Of a stretch of 64,000 nt of DNA, positions 17,624 through 26,897 are shown piece by piece; the first letter of the stretch is position 1; every line of letters begins with the position of its first letter. The stretch is from the NCBI RefSeq assembly GCF_947492715.1, contig NZ_CANLNS010000001.1:806001-870000 (forward strand). The letters are read 5' to 3'. The notes beneath the pieces are model-generated. The model searched no databases. It had not been told where the DNA came from and saw nothing but the letters and a program-made list of their open reading frames with translations. The stretch comes from an uncultured Psychroserpens sp. (GTDB lineage Bacteria > Bacteroidota > Bacteroidia > Flavobacteriales > Flavobacteriaceae). The position numbers and the translations under genes were made by a program.

Positions 17624-18313
17624 ATGAGTACAACTCTTGCCATCATTCTTATTGTTTGCGTTTTTGGATTAATCATTTTTTTAGGGGTTCATTTTAGTAG
17701 AAAAAATGTAATTCTTAGAACACTTTCTAAAATCCCAAACAAACCTGCGTCCAGTTTAAAAACCAACGAACTCTCAAAAGTAAGCGGAAAAGCATTGCAT
17801 GTAAAAGATCCATTAATTGCACCTTATTCTGGAAAAAAATGTGTGTTTTATCAAATTAAAATACAACAACGTGTTAGTACTGGTAAAAGTACGCGATGGA
17901 AAACAGTACTCCAAGATGAACAATTTCAGGAGTTTTTTGTAGATACCAATGGTGATTTTGTTATCATAAAACCTACAAATCATCCTCAAAACTATGTTAG
18001 TTATTTGGTAAAAGATGCTAAAACGTCTTCAGGAATGTTTAATGGACCTACCCCAAAATTTGAAGCGGTTTTAAGACGTTATAATATTAAACCTGAAAAT
18101 TTCTTTGGCATGAACAAACGTCTACGCTATGAAGAAGGCGTTATTGAAATTGGCGAGCGCATTACAGTGGCCGGAATTGCTAAATGGAAAGCATTAAGCG
18201 AGCCCTTACCAGAATATCCATATTCTAAAATTGCCACATTAGTAAGCGAAGGTAAACAGAAAATCATTATTACCGATTTACCCGAAACCTTGCCTAGCCA
18301 TAGAAAGTTGTAA
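17624..18313 (+). CDS. single-span membrane protein with GIDE-like domain
   Basis: The 229-residue product has one N-terminal membrane helix (about 4-25) followed by a soluble domain with GKALHVKDPLIAPYSGKKCVFY and a later RYEEGVIEIGERITVAGIA block. This order matches GIDE/E3-ligase-like domains (PF12483 type), which occur in bacteria without the RING finger. The bacterial role is unknown. No close operon partner. Confidence 0.65.
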   Translation: MSTTLAIILIVCVFGLIIFLGVHFSRKNVILRTLSKIPNKPASSLKTNELSKVSGKALHVKDPLIAPYSGKKCVFYQIKIQQRVSTGKSTRWKTVLQDEQFQEFFVDTNGDFVIIKPTNHPQNYVSYLVKDAKTSSGMFNGPTPKFEAVLRRYNIKPENFFGMNKRLRYEEGVIEIGERITVAGIAKWKALSEPLPEYPYSKIATLVSEGKQKIIITDLPETLPSHRKL

Positions 18314-18315
18314 AC

Positions 18316-18786
18316 TTATTTCCAATTCTGCCCTTTGAGTTCTATAGCAGCTTTTAAAATATCTTTCTGACTTATCTGTCCTACTAATTTACCATTTTCT
18401 ACAATTGGAAAGCGTCGTATTTTAGATTCTAAAAACTTATTAGCTGCGTCAAAAACATTCATGTTACCATCAATAGTTTCAACATTTTTTGCCATCCGAT
18501 TTTCAACAGTATGTTGCTCCATTGGCATATTGTAATAACGGCTCTCACTAATTTGTTTAAGACAATCTCCTTCTGAAATAACACCTATCAATTCATTGTT
18601 GTCATTTACCACTGGACCTCCTGAAATTTTATTTTTAATCAAGGTCTGTATAACTTCTTCAACCGTCTGTTCTGGTTTAAATGTAATGAGATCTCGTGTC
18701 ATGAAATCGCTAACTTTAATTGTTACCGTTTCTGTAGTATTTTGTTGCTTTCTTGCCCCTTGAAAACTTTTAATGCCCATAACCAA
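18316..18786 (-). CDS. CBS-domain-pair protein
   Basis: This 156-residue soluble protein contains two CBS domains, roughly 25-85 (VSDFMTRDLITFKPEQTVEEV ... GVISEGD) and 95-150 (MAKNVETIDGNMNVFDAA ... GQISQKDI). The pair normally binds adenine nucleotides and acts as a sensor. There is no fused effector. It converges on the GIDE-like gene with a two-base gap. Confidence 0.85.
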   Translation of the reverse strand: MVMGIKSFQGARKQQNTTETVTIKVSDFMTRDLITFKPEQTVEEVIQTLIKNKISGGPVVNDNNELIGVISEGDCLKQISESRYYNMPMEQHTVENRMAKNVETIDGNMNVFDAANKFLESKIRRFPIVENGKLVGQISQKDILKAAIELKGQNWK

Positions 18787-18888
18787 TTTTTTTTGTGTGT
18801 TTTAAAGTTACTGAAAATAAGTGAATTAAGCTAGAGTTCAAATCCCACTAATAATTTGTAAATTTCAAAGTATTTAAAAAAAAGAACA

Positions 18889-19695
18889 TTGCATCAGAAG
18901 ATTTGTGTTATAGGCTGTGGCTGGTTAGGATTTAAATTAGCCGAAAGGCTTATTAAAAACAGCTACGAGGTACATGGTTCTACAACATCCAAAACTAAAA
19001 TACCAAGCCTTAAACAAGCTCATATTATTCCTTTTGTAGTGCGTTTATCTCCTACAGGTGTTATGGGTCAAATTGATGATTGCCTTTCACATTGTAAAAC
19101 ACTTATTGTAAACATTCCTCCTGGTCTTCGGAAAAATCCCAACAGTGATTACGTAAAACAAATGACATTCCTTCTTGAGCATATTGAAACATCTATGGTA
19201 GAACATGTTGTTTTTATTAGTTCTACTTCGGTTTATGATGATCACGAAACTTTTCCCGTTATTACTGAAAACTCGCCCACATCTACGTCCAAAACCGCAT
19301 TGAAATTAGTAGCTGTAGAACGCCTATTTCAGAAGAATACATCTTTTAAAACAACTATTTTACGTTTTAGTGGACTCTTTGCCGAAGACCGACATCCTGC
19401 CAAATTTTTATCAGGCAAAACCAATTTAAAGAACGCTAACGCTCCTGTAAATTTAATACATCGAGATGACTGCATTTCCATAATTATGTCAATTGTTCAA
19501 CACAACTTGTGGGATCTCGTTTTAAACGCTTCTGCATTAACTCATCCAATCAAAAAGACGTATTATATTGCCGTTTGCAACGCATTAAATATCCCTGTCC
19601 CAGAGTTTAACAAAGACGTTAAAAGCAAAGGAAAAATTATAAATTCTCAAAAATTGGTACGTCTTTTGAATTATGAGTTCCAAGTAAAACTCTAA
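18889..19695 (+). CDS. NAD(P)-binding epimerase-like SDR protein, TTG start
   Basis: The 268-residue Rossmann protein begins with KICVIGCGWLGFKLAERL, a GxGxxG nucleotide motif, and resembles atypical extended SDRs of the YeeZ type. An STSVYDD block near residue 105 takes the place of the active-site Ser/Tyr region. No ATG precedes the motif, so TTG at 18889 is the best start. The substrate is unknown. Confidence 0.7.
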   Translation: MHQKICVIGCGWLGFKLAERLIKNSYEVHGSTTSKTKIPSLKQAHIIPFVVRLSPTGVMGQIDDCLSHCKTLIVNIPPGLRKNPNSDYVKQMTFLLEHIETSMVEHVVFISSTSVYDDHETFPVITENSPTSTSKTALKLVAVERLFQKNTSFKTTILRFSGLFAEDRHPAKFLSGKTNLKNANAPVNLIHRDDCISIIMSIVQHNLWDLVLNASALTHPIKKTYYIAVCNALNIPVPEFNKDVKSKGKIINSQKLVRLLNYEFQVKL

Positions 19696-19752
19696 TAATT
19701 AGCAGACTTTTAAGAATATATGCCATATATTTTTTTAGTTTTGGCGCAATAA

Positions 19753-20454
19753 ATGACGAATACGATGAAAAAACTTATCCTCCTTTTGGCTCTAGCAACC
19801 ACATTTGGTGCAACAGCTCAAACAAAATCTGAACTGGTAAAACATTTCGAAGACTATTACAAACAAATGAAAAGTCAGGGTGACGTACAAGGTGTTATCA
19901 ATGCAATGACGCACCTTAATGTGTTACAACCCAACAAAGCAAGATTAGATACTTTGGCTTATATCTATGCATCTGAGGGCAGAAACTTAGAAGCTTTAAA
20001 TACGATTGGAATAGATCAAAATCCAACAGATACAGACATGAATACTGAAGTTAAAGCAATTGCATTAAAGGCATTAAATCAGCCACAACGTGCTTTGGTA
20101 TTTTATGAAGAGCTTTTTAAAAGAGATGCAAACTCATATTTGGCTTATGAAATTGCCGAACTAAAAATGCAGACCCAAGATTTAGCTGGGGCAAAAGCAA
20201 AAGTAGATTATGGTTTAACTAATGTTAAAGACGATATGAAGCGTTCTTATTATGAGTCGCAACGTCCTTATGAAGTCTCATTAAAAGGCGCATTAACTTA
20301 TCTAAAAGCCTTAATCACGTTTAACATGAATCAAACGGATAATTTAGATACAGCCATTGGACTCTTAGATGAAGCTATGGTTATGGATGCTAACTTTAAT
20401 TTAGCCAAATTAAGCAAAGAGGCTTTAGCTGCGAGAAAAGAGAAAAAGGAATAA
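19753..20454 (+). CDS. exported TPR-like protein
   Basis: The 233-residue protein has a signal peptide (MKKLILLLALATTFGATAQ; ATG 19765 may be the true start). Helical repeats follow, with YIYASEGRNLEALNTI and ALVFYEELFKRDANSYLAYEIA typical of tetratricopeptide repeats. It is probably periplasmic and serves protein interaction; the partner is unknown. It ends at a shared terminator with the convergent peptidase gene. Confidence 0.75.
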   Translation: MTNTMKKLILLLALATTFGATAQTKSELVKHFEDYYKQMKSQGDVQGVINAMTHLNVLQPNKARLDTLAYIYASEGRNLEALNTIGIDQNPTDTDMNTEVKAIALKALNQPQRALVFYEELFKRDANSYLAYEIAELKMQTQDLAGAKAKVDYGLTNVKDDMKRSYYESQRPYEVSLKGALTYLKALITFNMNQTDNLDTAIGLLDEAMVMDANFNLAKLSKEALAARKEKKE

Positions 20455-20473
20455 ATAAATTCTAATTTAGAAT

Positions 20474-20504
20474 AAAAAAGCACCCAAATTGGGTGCTTTT
20501 TTTT
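20474..20504. terminator. bidirectional terminator
   Basis: AAAAAAGCACCC and GGGTGCTTTTTT form a perfect 12-base stem around an AAATT loop between two convergent genes. Confidence 0.9.
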
Positions 20505-20525
20505 ATTGTATTTAAATGGTTGAGA

Positions 20526-22589
20526 TTACCAAATTCTAACACGGTCTTCAGGAGCTATCCACATGTCATCCCCTTCTTTAATATTAAACGCTTCATAAAA
20601 AGCATCAATATTTTTAAGCGGTTGAGTAGCTCTTACTTTTCCTGGAGAATGTGTGTCTGTTTTCACAAGTCTTCTTAACGCATCTTCTCTCGTTAGCGTT
20701 CTCCAAACAGTTGCCCAAGACATAAAGAAACGTTGCTCGGCAGTAAAACCATCAATATCATCAGGTCTTCCTTCTTCTTCAAAAAGTAATTGTAAGCCAT
20801 CATAAGCTCCAAGTACTCCTCCTAAGTCACCAATATTTTCACCCAATGTATATTTACCGTTAATGAAAACGCTATCCATAACTTCTATAGCACTGTATTG
20901 CTCGGCTAAGGCGTTTCCTCTTTTTGTAAACTCTTCAAGGTCTTTTTCTGTCCACCAGTTTTTTAAATTTCCGTCACCATCAAAACGTGATCCAGAATCA
21001 TCAAAAGCATGCGAAATTTCATGGCCAATAACAGCACCTATACCACCATAATTTACAGCATCATCTGCCGTATAGTTATAGAAAGGAGGCTGTAGAATTG
21101 CAGCTGGAAATACGATTTCATTATTAATTGGATTAAAATAAGCGTTTACCATTTGAGGTGGCATTCCCCATTCAGATTTATCAATTGGTTCGTTGATATC
21201 AGATAAGTTATCTTCTAAGGCCCAATGCCCAATTGCCATCATGTTTTCAGCATAAGTATTACCTTCTTTAACCATTAAATCAGAATAATCTTTCCACTCA
21301 TCTGGATAGGCTATTTTTACAGTGAATTTGTCTAACTTCTCAATAGCTTTCTTCTTAGTATCTTCACTCATCCAATCTAAATTCTGAATTCTAATTTGGA
21401 ACGCTTTAATAACATTGGCTATCATCTTCTCAGCCTTCTCCTTAGCTTCTGGCGGAAATTTAGCTTCAACATATAATTGACCAATGGCTTCACCAACAGA
21501 TCCAGTTACAGTCCCAAGGGCACGCTCTTCAGCATCACGCTGCTTTTTAGCACCGCTTAATGTTTTTGCATAAAACTCCCAATTGGCTCTTTCAATTTCT
21601 GTTGTTAAGAATCCTGCTGTATTATCAATTGTGCTCCAATCTATTAAGGTTTTTATATCTTCAATAGGCGTTTTCTGTAAGAAGTCACTTAAAGCAGCCA
21701 TGTATTTAGGTTGAGCCACCATAATCGTATCTATTTTCTTTTCAATTCCAAGATCAGAAATCATCTTACTCCAATTTATAGCAGGACACATTTCTTGTAA
21801 TTGAGAAATAGATCTTGGGTTATTGTAATTACGAGCATCTCTTGCGGCTACTTTATCTAACCTTGGCTCTACCAGTTGAGTTTCCATTTCAATAACTTTG
21901 ACAGCAGCAGCATCTGCTTCTTCTTTACTATAATCAATAAACTGCAACATTCTTGAAATATGAGCTTTATACTTTTCTCTTATCTCTTTAGACTTATCAT
22001 CTTGATCCAAATAATAATCACGTTGTAATCCTGTTCCTCCAGGACCTACCCAAGCGGTATTCATGGCACTATTGTTTAAATCAGGTCCAGCACCAATACC
22101 TGCAAAAGGTGATGAAACACCTAAAGTAGTTGCTTCAATAGTTTGCATTTCTTCTATACTACTTATACCATCTATTTTAGCCAGAATAGGCTTTAAAGGT
22201 TCAATACCTGCTTTATTACGTGCTACAGTATCTAATTCAGATTCAAAAATCAACAATGCCTTTTTCTGATCTGACCCCTCTTCATAATTACCTATCTCTT
22301 TAGAGGTCTTTAATATTTGTAAAACGTCATCTCTTGTAGATTTACGTAATACTCCAAATCCTCCCCATCGGGTTTCTTCTTCAGGGATTTTAGTTGTTTT
22401 TACCCAATTACCATTTACGTAATTGTAAAAATCATTTTTAGGGTCCACCTTCGTGTCCATGTTTTCGAGATTAATTCCAGGAATTACCTCGACCATGGCA
22501 GTTTCTTCTTTTGGCTCTTCTTTACATCCTAAAAATGCAAAAAGTCCCAATACAGAAACCACCAAAATACTTTTGATATTGGTTTTCAT
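20526..22589 (-). CDS. pepO: M13 family metallopeptidase, lipoprotein (neprilysin/PepO type)
   Basis: This 687-residue zinc endopeptidase cleaves short peptides in the cell envelope. A signal peptide ends in a lipobox (LGC, Cys22). The catalytic HEISH is at about 523-527, followed by the M13 ENIGDLGG motif with Glu at about 583-584. The ending (PEDRVRIW) is close to the CxxW-type ending of the family but lacks the Cys. The NAYFNP and FPAAILQPPF substrate-region motifs are present. It is monocistronic between a terminator and a lipoprotein gene. Confidence 0.93.
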   Translation of the reverse strand: MKTNIKSILVVSVLGLFAFLGCKEEPKEETAMVEVIPGINLENMDTKVDPKNDFYNYVNGNWVKTTKIPEEETRWGGFGVLRKSTRDDVLQILKTSKEIGNYEEGSDQKKALLIFESELDTVARNKAGIEPLKPILAKIDGISSIEEMQTIEATTLGVSSPFAGIGAGPDLNNSAMNTAWVGPGGTGLQRDYYLDQDDKSKEIREKYKAHISRMLQFIDYSKEEADAAAVKVIEMETQLVEPRLDKVAARDARNYNNPRSISQLQEMCPAINWSKMISDLGIEKKIDTIMVAQPKYMAALSDFLQKTPIEDIKTLIDWSTIDNTAGFLTTEIERANWEFYAKTLSGAKKQRDAEERALGTVTGSVGEAIGQLYVEAKFPPEAKEKAEKMIANVIKAFQIRIQNLDWMSEDTKKKAIEKLDKFTVKIAYPDEWKDYSDLMVKEGNTYAENMMAIGHWALEDNLSDINEPIDKSEWGMPPQMVNAYFNPINNEIVFPAAILQPPFYNYTADDAVNYGGIGAVIGHEISHAFDDSGSRFDGDGNLKNWWTEKDLEEFTKRGNALAEQYSAIEVMDSVFINGKYTLGENIGDLGGVLGAYDGLQLLFEEEGRPDDIDGFTAEQRFFMSWATVWRTLTREDALRRLVKTDTHSPGKVRATQPLKNIDAFYEAFNIKEGDDMWIAPEDRVRIW

Positions 22590-22692
22590 AATGTGTGTGA
22601 AAATTAAATTTGATTAAAATTAGTTATTAATAAGAAGCCTTAAACCCAAAAATGTTACATATTAACAAAATATTAAGAATATTTTAAGACTG

Positions 22693-23217
22693 TTATTGAG
22701 GTTTAAAGACGTTGTTTTTCTCAAATTCAAACTTCTTATTAATCTGTAGATTAAGATTTGAAACCGTAATTAAGAGTTCTTTAATCCCTTGTAAACGGTC
22801 TTCTTTACTAATGTTAGGAATGCTCAAAAGACTGTTTAATTTTTGTGCTTTCGTATCTAACGCTGTGATTCTTGCATTAATTTCATTAGTTTTTAAGGAT
22901 TCGGGCATTTCCGTTCTTAATTCTGTTAAGAAGGTCTTTAATAACAGAAGATCTCCATTAAAAAAACTTAAATCGGCTTTTTTCAATAACTCAATTTGGG
23001 TATTAAGTTCCTGATACTTTTGCCAATCTGCCGCAGCTTTTCGAGAATCTGGGCTTAATTCAAAATCGGCATACCTAAAGCTCTCAATATCTTTTTGAGA
23101 TATTATTCTAGCTTCTTTCTGCTCTGGTGTTTCTTCAATTACTTCAGAAACTTTATCATTTTTGCAATTAGTTAGTAGCAAGCAAAATCCTATAATATAT
23201 AGCGTATTAAAGCGCAT
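22693..23217 (-). CDS. putative lipoprotein, unknown function
   Basis: The 174-residue product has a signal peptide with lipobox T-N-C (Cys18). The rest is highly charged and helical, with Glu/Lys/Leu heptad-like stretches that suggest a coiled coil. No family was recognised. It lies 103 bases upstream of the M13 peptidase on the same strand and might share regulation. Confidence 0.6.
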   Translation of the reverse strand: MRFNTLYIIGFCLLLTNCKNDKVSEVIEETPEQKEARIISQKDIESFRYADFELSPDSRKAAADWQKYQELNTQIELLKKADLSFFNGDLLLLKTFLTELRTEMPESLKTNEINARITALDTKAQKLNSLLSIPNISKEDRLQGIKELLITVSNLNLQINKKFEFEKNNVFKPQ

Positions 23218-23338
23218 AACTTAATATATTCAATTCGCGGTAAATATAGGCAAAGCGAATAAATCTAAATGGCAATTAACAAAAATTAATGAGTTGTTAA
23301 TTTTACAATTTTATGTTTTTTGTAGTCTATATTCTTGT

Positions 23339-23346
23339 TATTTTTG
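23339..23346 (+). promoter_or_regulatory. candidate Bacteroidetes -7 box
   Basis: TATTTTTG fits TAnnTTTG and lies 26 bases before the ATG of the threonine dehydrogenase gene. The best upstream TTG (23320-23322) is only 16 bases away, so support is moderate. Confidence 0.35.
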
Positions 23347-23371
23347 ATGAACGATTAAACATCATCTACAT

Positions 23372-24337
23372 ATGCCTAAAGTATTAATTATTGGTGCCTG
23401 CGGACAAATAGGTTCTGAGCTTACATTTAAACTTAAAGATATTCATGGATTTGAACAGGTTGTTGCGAGCGATATTGGCTACCACAACCTAGAGGTTGTT
23501 AATTCTGGAACGTTTGAAATTGTGGACGCCCAAGATTATAATTCAATAAAAATTTGTGTAGAAAAACATGATATTGACACTATCTATTTAATGGCAGCTA
23601 TGCTAAGTGCCACTGGTGAAAAGTATCCTATGAAAGCATGGGATTTAAATATGAATTCTCTTTTTCATGTCCTCAATCTGGCAAAAGACGGTTTTATAAA
23701 ACGTGTCTTTTGGCCTTCGAGTATTGCTGTTTTTGGACCTACAACACCTACCGAAAACACACCTCAACATACCATCATGGAACCTACAACAGTTTATGGT
23801 ATTACAAAACAGGTTGGAGAACGCTGGTGCGAATATTACAATACTAAATACGGCGTTGACGTAAGAAGTATTCGCTATCCTGGTATTATAAGTTGGAAAA
23901 CAATGCCTGGTGGTGGCACAACAGATTATGCTGTTGAAATTTATCACCAAGCCATACTTGACAAAAACTATGATTGTTTTTTATCTGAAAATACTGAGCT
24001 TCCAATGATGTTTATGGACGATGCCATTAATGCTACGGTTAACCTAATGCAAGCACCATCAGAACAGGTTAAAATAAGGTCATCTTATAATTTAGCAGCC
24101 ATTAGCTTTACACCATTATCTATTTCGGAAGAAATAAAAAAACACATTCCAGATTTTAAAATCACTTATACACCAGATTTTAGGCAACAGATTGCCGATA
24201 GCTGGCCAAAGTCTATAGATGATTCTTCTGCAAGGCAAGATTGGAACTGGAGCCACGACTTTAATCTCGAAAAAATGACTACAGAAATGTTAACGCAATT
24301 GGGTCGTAAATATCAGGACTCTGAGATTAATTCCTAA
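23372..24337 (+). CDS. tdh: L-threonine 3-dehydrogenase, SDR type
   Basis: The 321-residue SDR enzyme oxidises threonine to 2-amino-3-ketobutyrate with NAD. It shows the Rossmann motif GACGQIGSEL, the catalytic Ser/Tyr/Lys set (WPSSIAVFG and YGITK), and the SDR-threonine-dehydrogenase blocks RYPGIISW and GGGTTDYAVEIYH. These separate it from UDP-sugar epimerases. It is unrelated to the zinc-dependent Tdh. No partner ligase gene is adjacent. Confidence 0.85.
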   Translation: MPKVLIIGACGQIGSELTFKLKDIHGFEQVVASDIGYHNLEVVNSGTFEIVDAQDYNSIKICVEKHDIDTIYLMAAMLSATGEKYPMKAWDLNMNSLFHVLNLAKDGFIKRVFWPSSIAVFGPTTPTENTPQHTIMEPTTVYGITKQVGERWCEYYNTKYGVDVRSIRYPGIISWKTMPGGGTTDYAVEIYHQAILDKNYDCFLSENTELPMMFMDDAINATVNLMQAPSEQVKIRSSYNLAAISFTPLSISEEIKKHIPDFKITYTPDFRQQIADSWPKSIDDSSARQDWNWSHDFNLEKMTTEMLTQLGRKYQDSEINS

Positions 24338-24354
24338 CCGAAAAGAGCATACAT

Positions 24355-25011
24355 TTATTTATTTCCATCCCATTCGTTATAAAATTGGTCTAAGAATTGT
24401 TCCATAAATTTATGCCTACTCGTTGCAATTCTTTTTCCTGTTTTAGTATTCATTCTATCTTTTAGTAGCAGTAATTTTTCGTAGAAATGGTTAATTGTAG
24501 GTGCTTTAGAGGCCTTATACTCCTCTTTACTCATGTTTAAATTTGGCTGAATTGATGGGTCGAAAATCTTTCGGTTTTTAAATCCTCCATAATTAAATGT
24601 TCTAGCAATACCAATGGCACCAATGGCATCTAAACGGTCTGCATCTTGAATCACATCTAATTCTGGCGACTTGAATTTTTGGACAGTATTCCCTCCTTTA
24701 AAGGAAATGTTCTCAATGATATTTACGACATGTTCAATCACTGCAGAATCTACATTAATACCAAATAAAAACTCACGTGCTTTTTTGGGACCAACAGTTT
24801 CATCTCCACTGTGAAACTTACTATCGGCAATATCGTGCAGCAAAGCACCTAACGCCACTACAAAAGAATCTACATCTTCGTTTTCAGCAATACCTTTAGC
24901 GTTATTATATACCCTCAAAATGTGAAACCAATCGTGGCCTCCTTCAGCATTTTCTAAGGTCTTCTTTACAAATGTTTTTGTAAGTTCAATTTGTTGTTTT
25001 GTATCCATCAT
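24355..25011 (-). CDS. HD-domain phosphohydrolase (YedJ-like)
   Basis: The 218-residue protein carries the HD superfamily ligands: H26 (GHDWFH), the HD pair in LLHDIAD near 62, and a later D in IQDADRLDAIGA. This pattern is that of small standalone metal phosphohydrolases. The substrate is unknown. It overlaps the preceding acyltransferase gene by four bases, so translation is coupled. Confidence 0.85.
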   Translation of the reverse strand: MMDTKQQIELTKTFVKKTLENAEGGHDWFHILRVYNNAKGIAENEDVDSFVVALGALLHDIADSKFHSGDETVGPKKAREFLFGINVDSAVIEHVVNIIENISFKGGNTVQKFKSPELDVIQDADRLDAIGAIGIARTFNYGGFKNRKIFDPSIQPNLNMSKEEYKASKAPTINHFYEKLLLLKDRMNTKTGKRIATSRHKFMEQFLDQFYNEWDGNK

Positions 25012-25751
25012 TCCTCCAAAATTATAGCACTGGTAATTGTATGTTCTATCGTTTTTATTAACTCCAAATGATTATCTATTTCAGATAAGACAATTGGTTG
25101 ATGTACTTTAAATTTAATATGGCTGCCAATACCCATTGGAAACTTACCATAACGTAGCGTTTTCCAAGAGTTGTTTACGGTTATAGGTACAATTAAAGCC
25201 GAAGGCATCTCTCTAAACAAGAGTTCTAATCCTCTTGTTTTAAAAGGTTTTGGTTGTCCTGTTTTACTTCTTGTACCTTCTGGAAAAATAACGGCTGCTC
25301 TATTCGTTTCTTCTATATATTTTCCGAAAGCCTTCATAGCTGTTAAGGCTTGTCTCGGGTTTTTACGGTCGATTAAAACAGAACCTCCATGACGTAAATT
25401 ATATGAGACACTTGGAAACCCTTTACCAAGTTCTTTTTTTGCAACAAACTTAACATGATGTCGTCTCATGTACCACATAATTGGAGAGATATCATACATA
25501 CTTTGATGGTTAGACACAATAAGTAGCGGTTTGTTTTTTGGAATCTTATACTGGTTATCCCAAGTAAAGCGTGTTCCTAAAACATTAAGGCAGCGTATTA
25601 AGCAAAACTGAAGTGCATCTACACTTATTTTATGTGCCTTATATCCAAAAACAGTATAGCAAAACCATTGTATAGGGTGAAAAATAACTAAGGTTAGTCC
25701 AAAGACTAAAAAGTAGATAACTGTTAAAGGATAAGCTAGAAGTTTTTGCAT
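25008..25751 (-). CDS. plsC: 1-acyl-sn-glycerol-3-phosphate acyltransferase
   Basis: This 247-residue membrane enzyme adds the second acyl chain to lysophosphatidic acid in phospholipid synthesis. The HX4D motif is NHQSMYD, and the substrate-binding motif FPEGTRS follows at about 155. An N-terminal hydrophobic helix (YPLTVIYFLVFGLTLVIF) anchors it. It is first in a two-gene unit with the HD phosphohydrolase. Confidence 0.9.
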   Translation of the reverse strand: MQKLLAYPLTVIYFLVFGLTLVIFHPIQWFCYTVFGYKAHKISVDALQFCLIRCLNVLGTRFTWDNQYKIPKNKPLLIVSNHQSMYDISPIMWYMRRHHVKFVAKKELGKGFPSVSYNLRHGGSVLIDRKNPRQALTAMKAFGKYIEETNRAAVIFPEGTRSKTGQPKPFKTRGLELLFREMPSALIVPITVNNSWKTLRYGKFPMGIGSHIKFKVHQPIVLSEIDNHLELIKTIEHTITSAIILEE

Positions 25752-25786
25752 ATGGTAAAATTAATTGAATGCGAATAATACACAAA

Positions 25787-25811
25787 AAAACCACGATGAA
25801 ATCGTGGTTTT
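25787..25811 (-). terminator. terminator after bacilliredoxin gene
   Basis: AAAACCACGAT and ATCGTGGTTTT make an 11-base perfect stem with a GAA loop, 26 bases beyond the bacilliredoxin stop. Confidence 0.85.
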
Positions 25812-25836
25812 AATTATGCTTTTAATATAAAAGATT

Positions 25837-26247
25837 CTAGCAATGATCGTTATAAGCATCCATAAGGTTCTCGGCGATTAACTCGGCCGGACGACCTTCA
25901 ATATGGTGACGCTCTAACATGTGAACCAATTCTCCATCTTTAAATAATGCCATACTTGGCGAGCTTGGTGGAAACGGAATCATATGTCCTCTGGCTGCGT
26001 CTACAGCTTCTCTATCAACGCCAGCAAATACTGTTACAATATGATCTGGACGTTTTGCGTTTTCTAAACTCTGTCTCGCTCCAGGACGAGCATTGGCAGC
26101 TGCACAACCACATACCGAATTTACAACTACTAAAGTTGTGCCTTCTTTTGCTAAAGCAACTTCAACAGCTTCTGCTGTTTGTAATTCTTCAAAACCTACG
26201 TTTGTTAAATCCTCACGCATTGGTTTTACTAATTCTGCTGGATACAT
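25837..26247 (-). CDS. brxB: BrxA/BrxB family bacilliredoxin
   Basis: The 136-residue protein has the CGC active site (C46, C48 in NSVCGCAAANARPG) of the DUF1094/bacilliredoxin family. In Firmicutes it removes bacillithiol from proteins; Bacteroidetes may use the same thiol. The ending FPPSSPSMALF ... HHIEGR is typical. It is monocistronic with a good -7 box upstream and a terminator downstream. Confidence 0.92.
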   Translation of the reverse strand: MYPAELVKPMREDLTNVGFEELQTAEAVEVALAKEGTTLVVVNSVCGCAAANARPGARQSLENAKRPDHIVTVFAGVDREAVDAARGHMIPFPPSSPSMALFKDGELVHMLERHHIEGRPAELIAENLMDAYNDHC

Positions 26248-26278
26248 ATTTTTGTATTTAATTATTATTATCGAGTTG

Positions 26279-26286
26279 CAAAGATA
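26279..26286 (-). promoter_or_regulatory. Bacteroidetes -7 box for bacilliredoxin gene
   Basis: TATCTTTG on the - strand is an exact TAnnTTTG match 31 bases before the ATG. A TTC lies 17 bases upstream of it in the -33 position. Confidence 0.55.
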
Positions 26287-26369
26287 CGCAAAATTAGTAC
26301 GAGGAACACAGTTATTTAGTAAGCAGTTTGAATGCTATCATTCAATTTTTCAATAGCACAAAATTGTGC

Positions 26370-26771
26370 TTATCTGTTAAACTTAAATAAGAATCCATCT
26401 ACCGCAATGCCTTCATCTAATGTAAGGCTCGTAGATGTTAATGTCACGACAGTCATACTAAAGTTTTCTATAACAATTGTCAAACCGTCATCTGTGGATG
26501 ACACTGTATAATTATAGACCCCTGTTGGCCAACCATCAAAATCAGCATCTGTATTATTGTTGGTAATCGTTAATTGCATAGTGTCTTGATTAAAATCCCA
26601 AATAATGAGATCTGAATCAAAATCTTGATCTACTCCAATTAATCCACCAGAGACATTAATTAAAGACCATTCACCAAATAGTGATGGTTCATTATTTTGT
26701 GTGCTATCGTCATCATTATAACATGCGAATGCCAACAGCGTAAATACGAGTAAATAACTATACTTTTTCAT
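26370..26771 (-). CDS. lipocalin-like lipoprotein
   Basis: The 133-residue product has a signal peptide with lipobox A-F-A-C (Cys17). A small beta-barrel-like domain follows, with GEWSLINVSGG near the start, typical of Bacteroidetes lipocalin-like proteins, and alternating strands. The ligand is unknown. It is monocistronic. Confidence 0.65.
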   Translation of the reverse strand: MKKYSYLLVFTLLAFACYNDDDSTQNNEPSLFGEWSLINVSGGLIGVDQDFDSDLIIWDFNQDTMQLTITNNNTDADFDGWPTGVYNYTVSSTDDGLTIVIENFSMTVVTLTSTSLTLDEGIAVDGFLFKFNR

Positions 26772-26863
26772 AATAAGATTGATTTTATACTATAAAGATG
26801 TCAAAACCTCAAAAAGGTTGCGCCTAATCGTAACAAAAGTTAAAAAAATCTACTAACATATAG

Positions 26864-26871
26864 TATATTTG
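26864..26871 (+). promoter_or_regulatory. Bacteroidetes -7 box
   Basis: TATATTTG matches TAnnTTTG exactly, 26 bases before the ATG of the TerB/DnaJ gene. A TTA about 21 bases upstream may serve as the -33 element. Confidence 0.5.
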
Positions 26872-26897
26872 AAATTAACTATAAAAAAGAAACATAC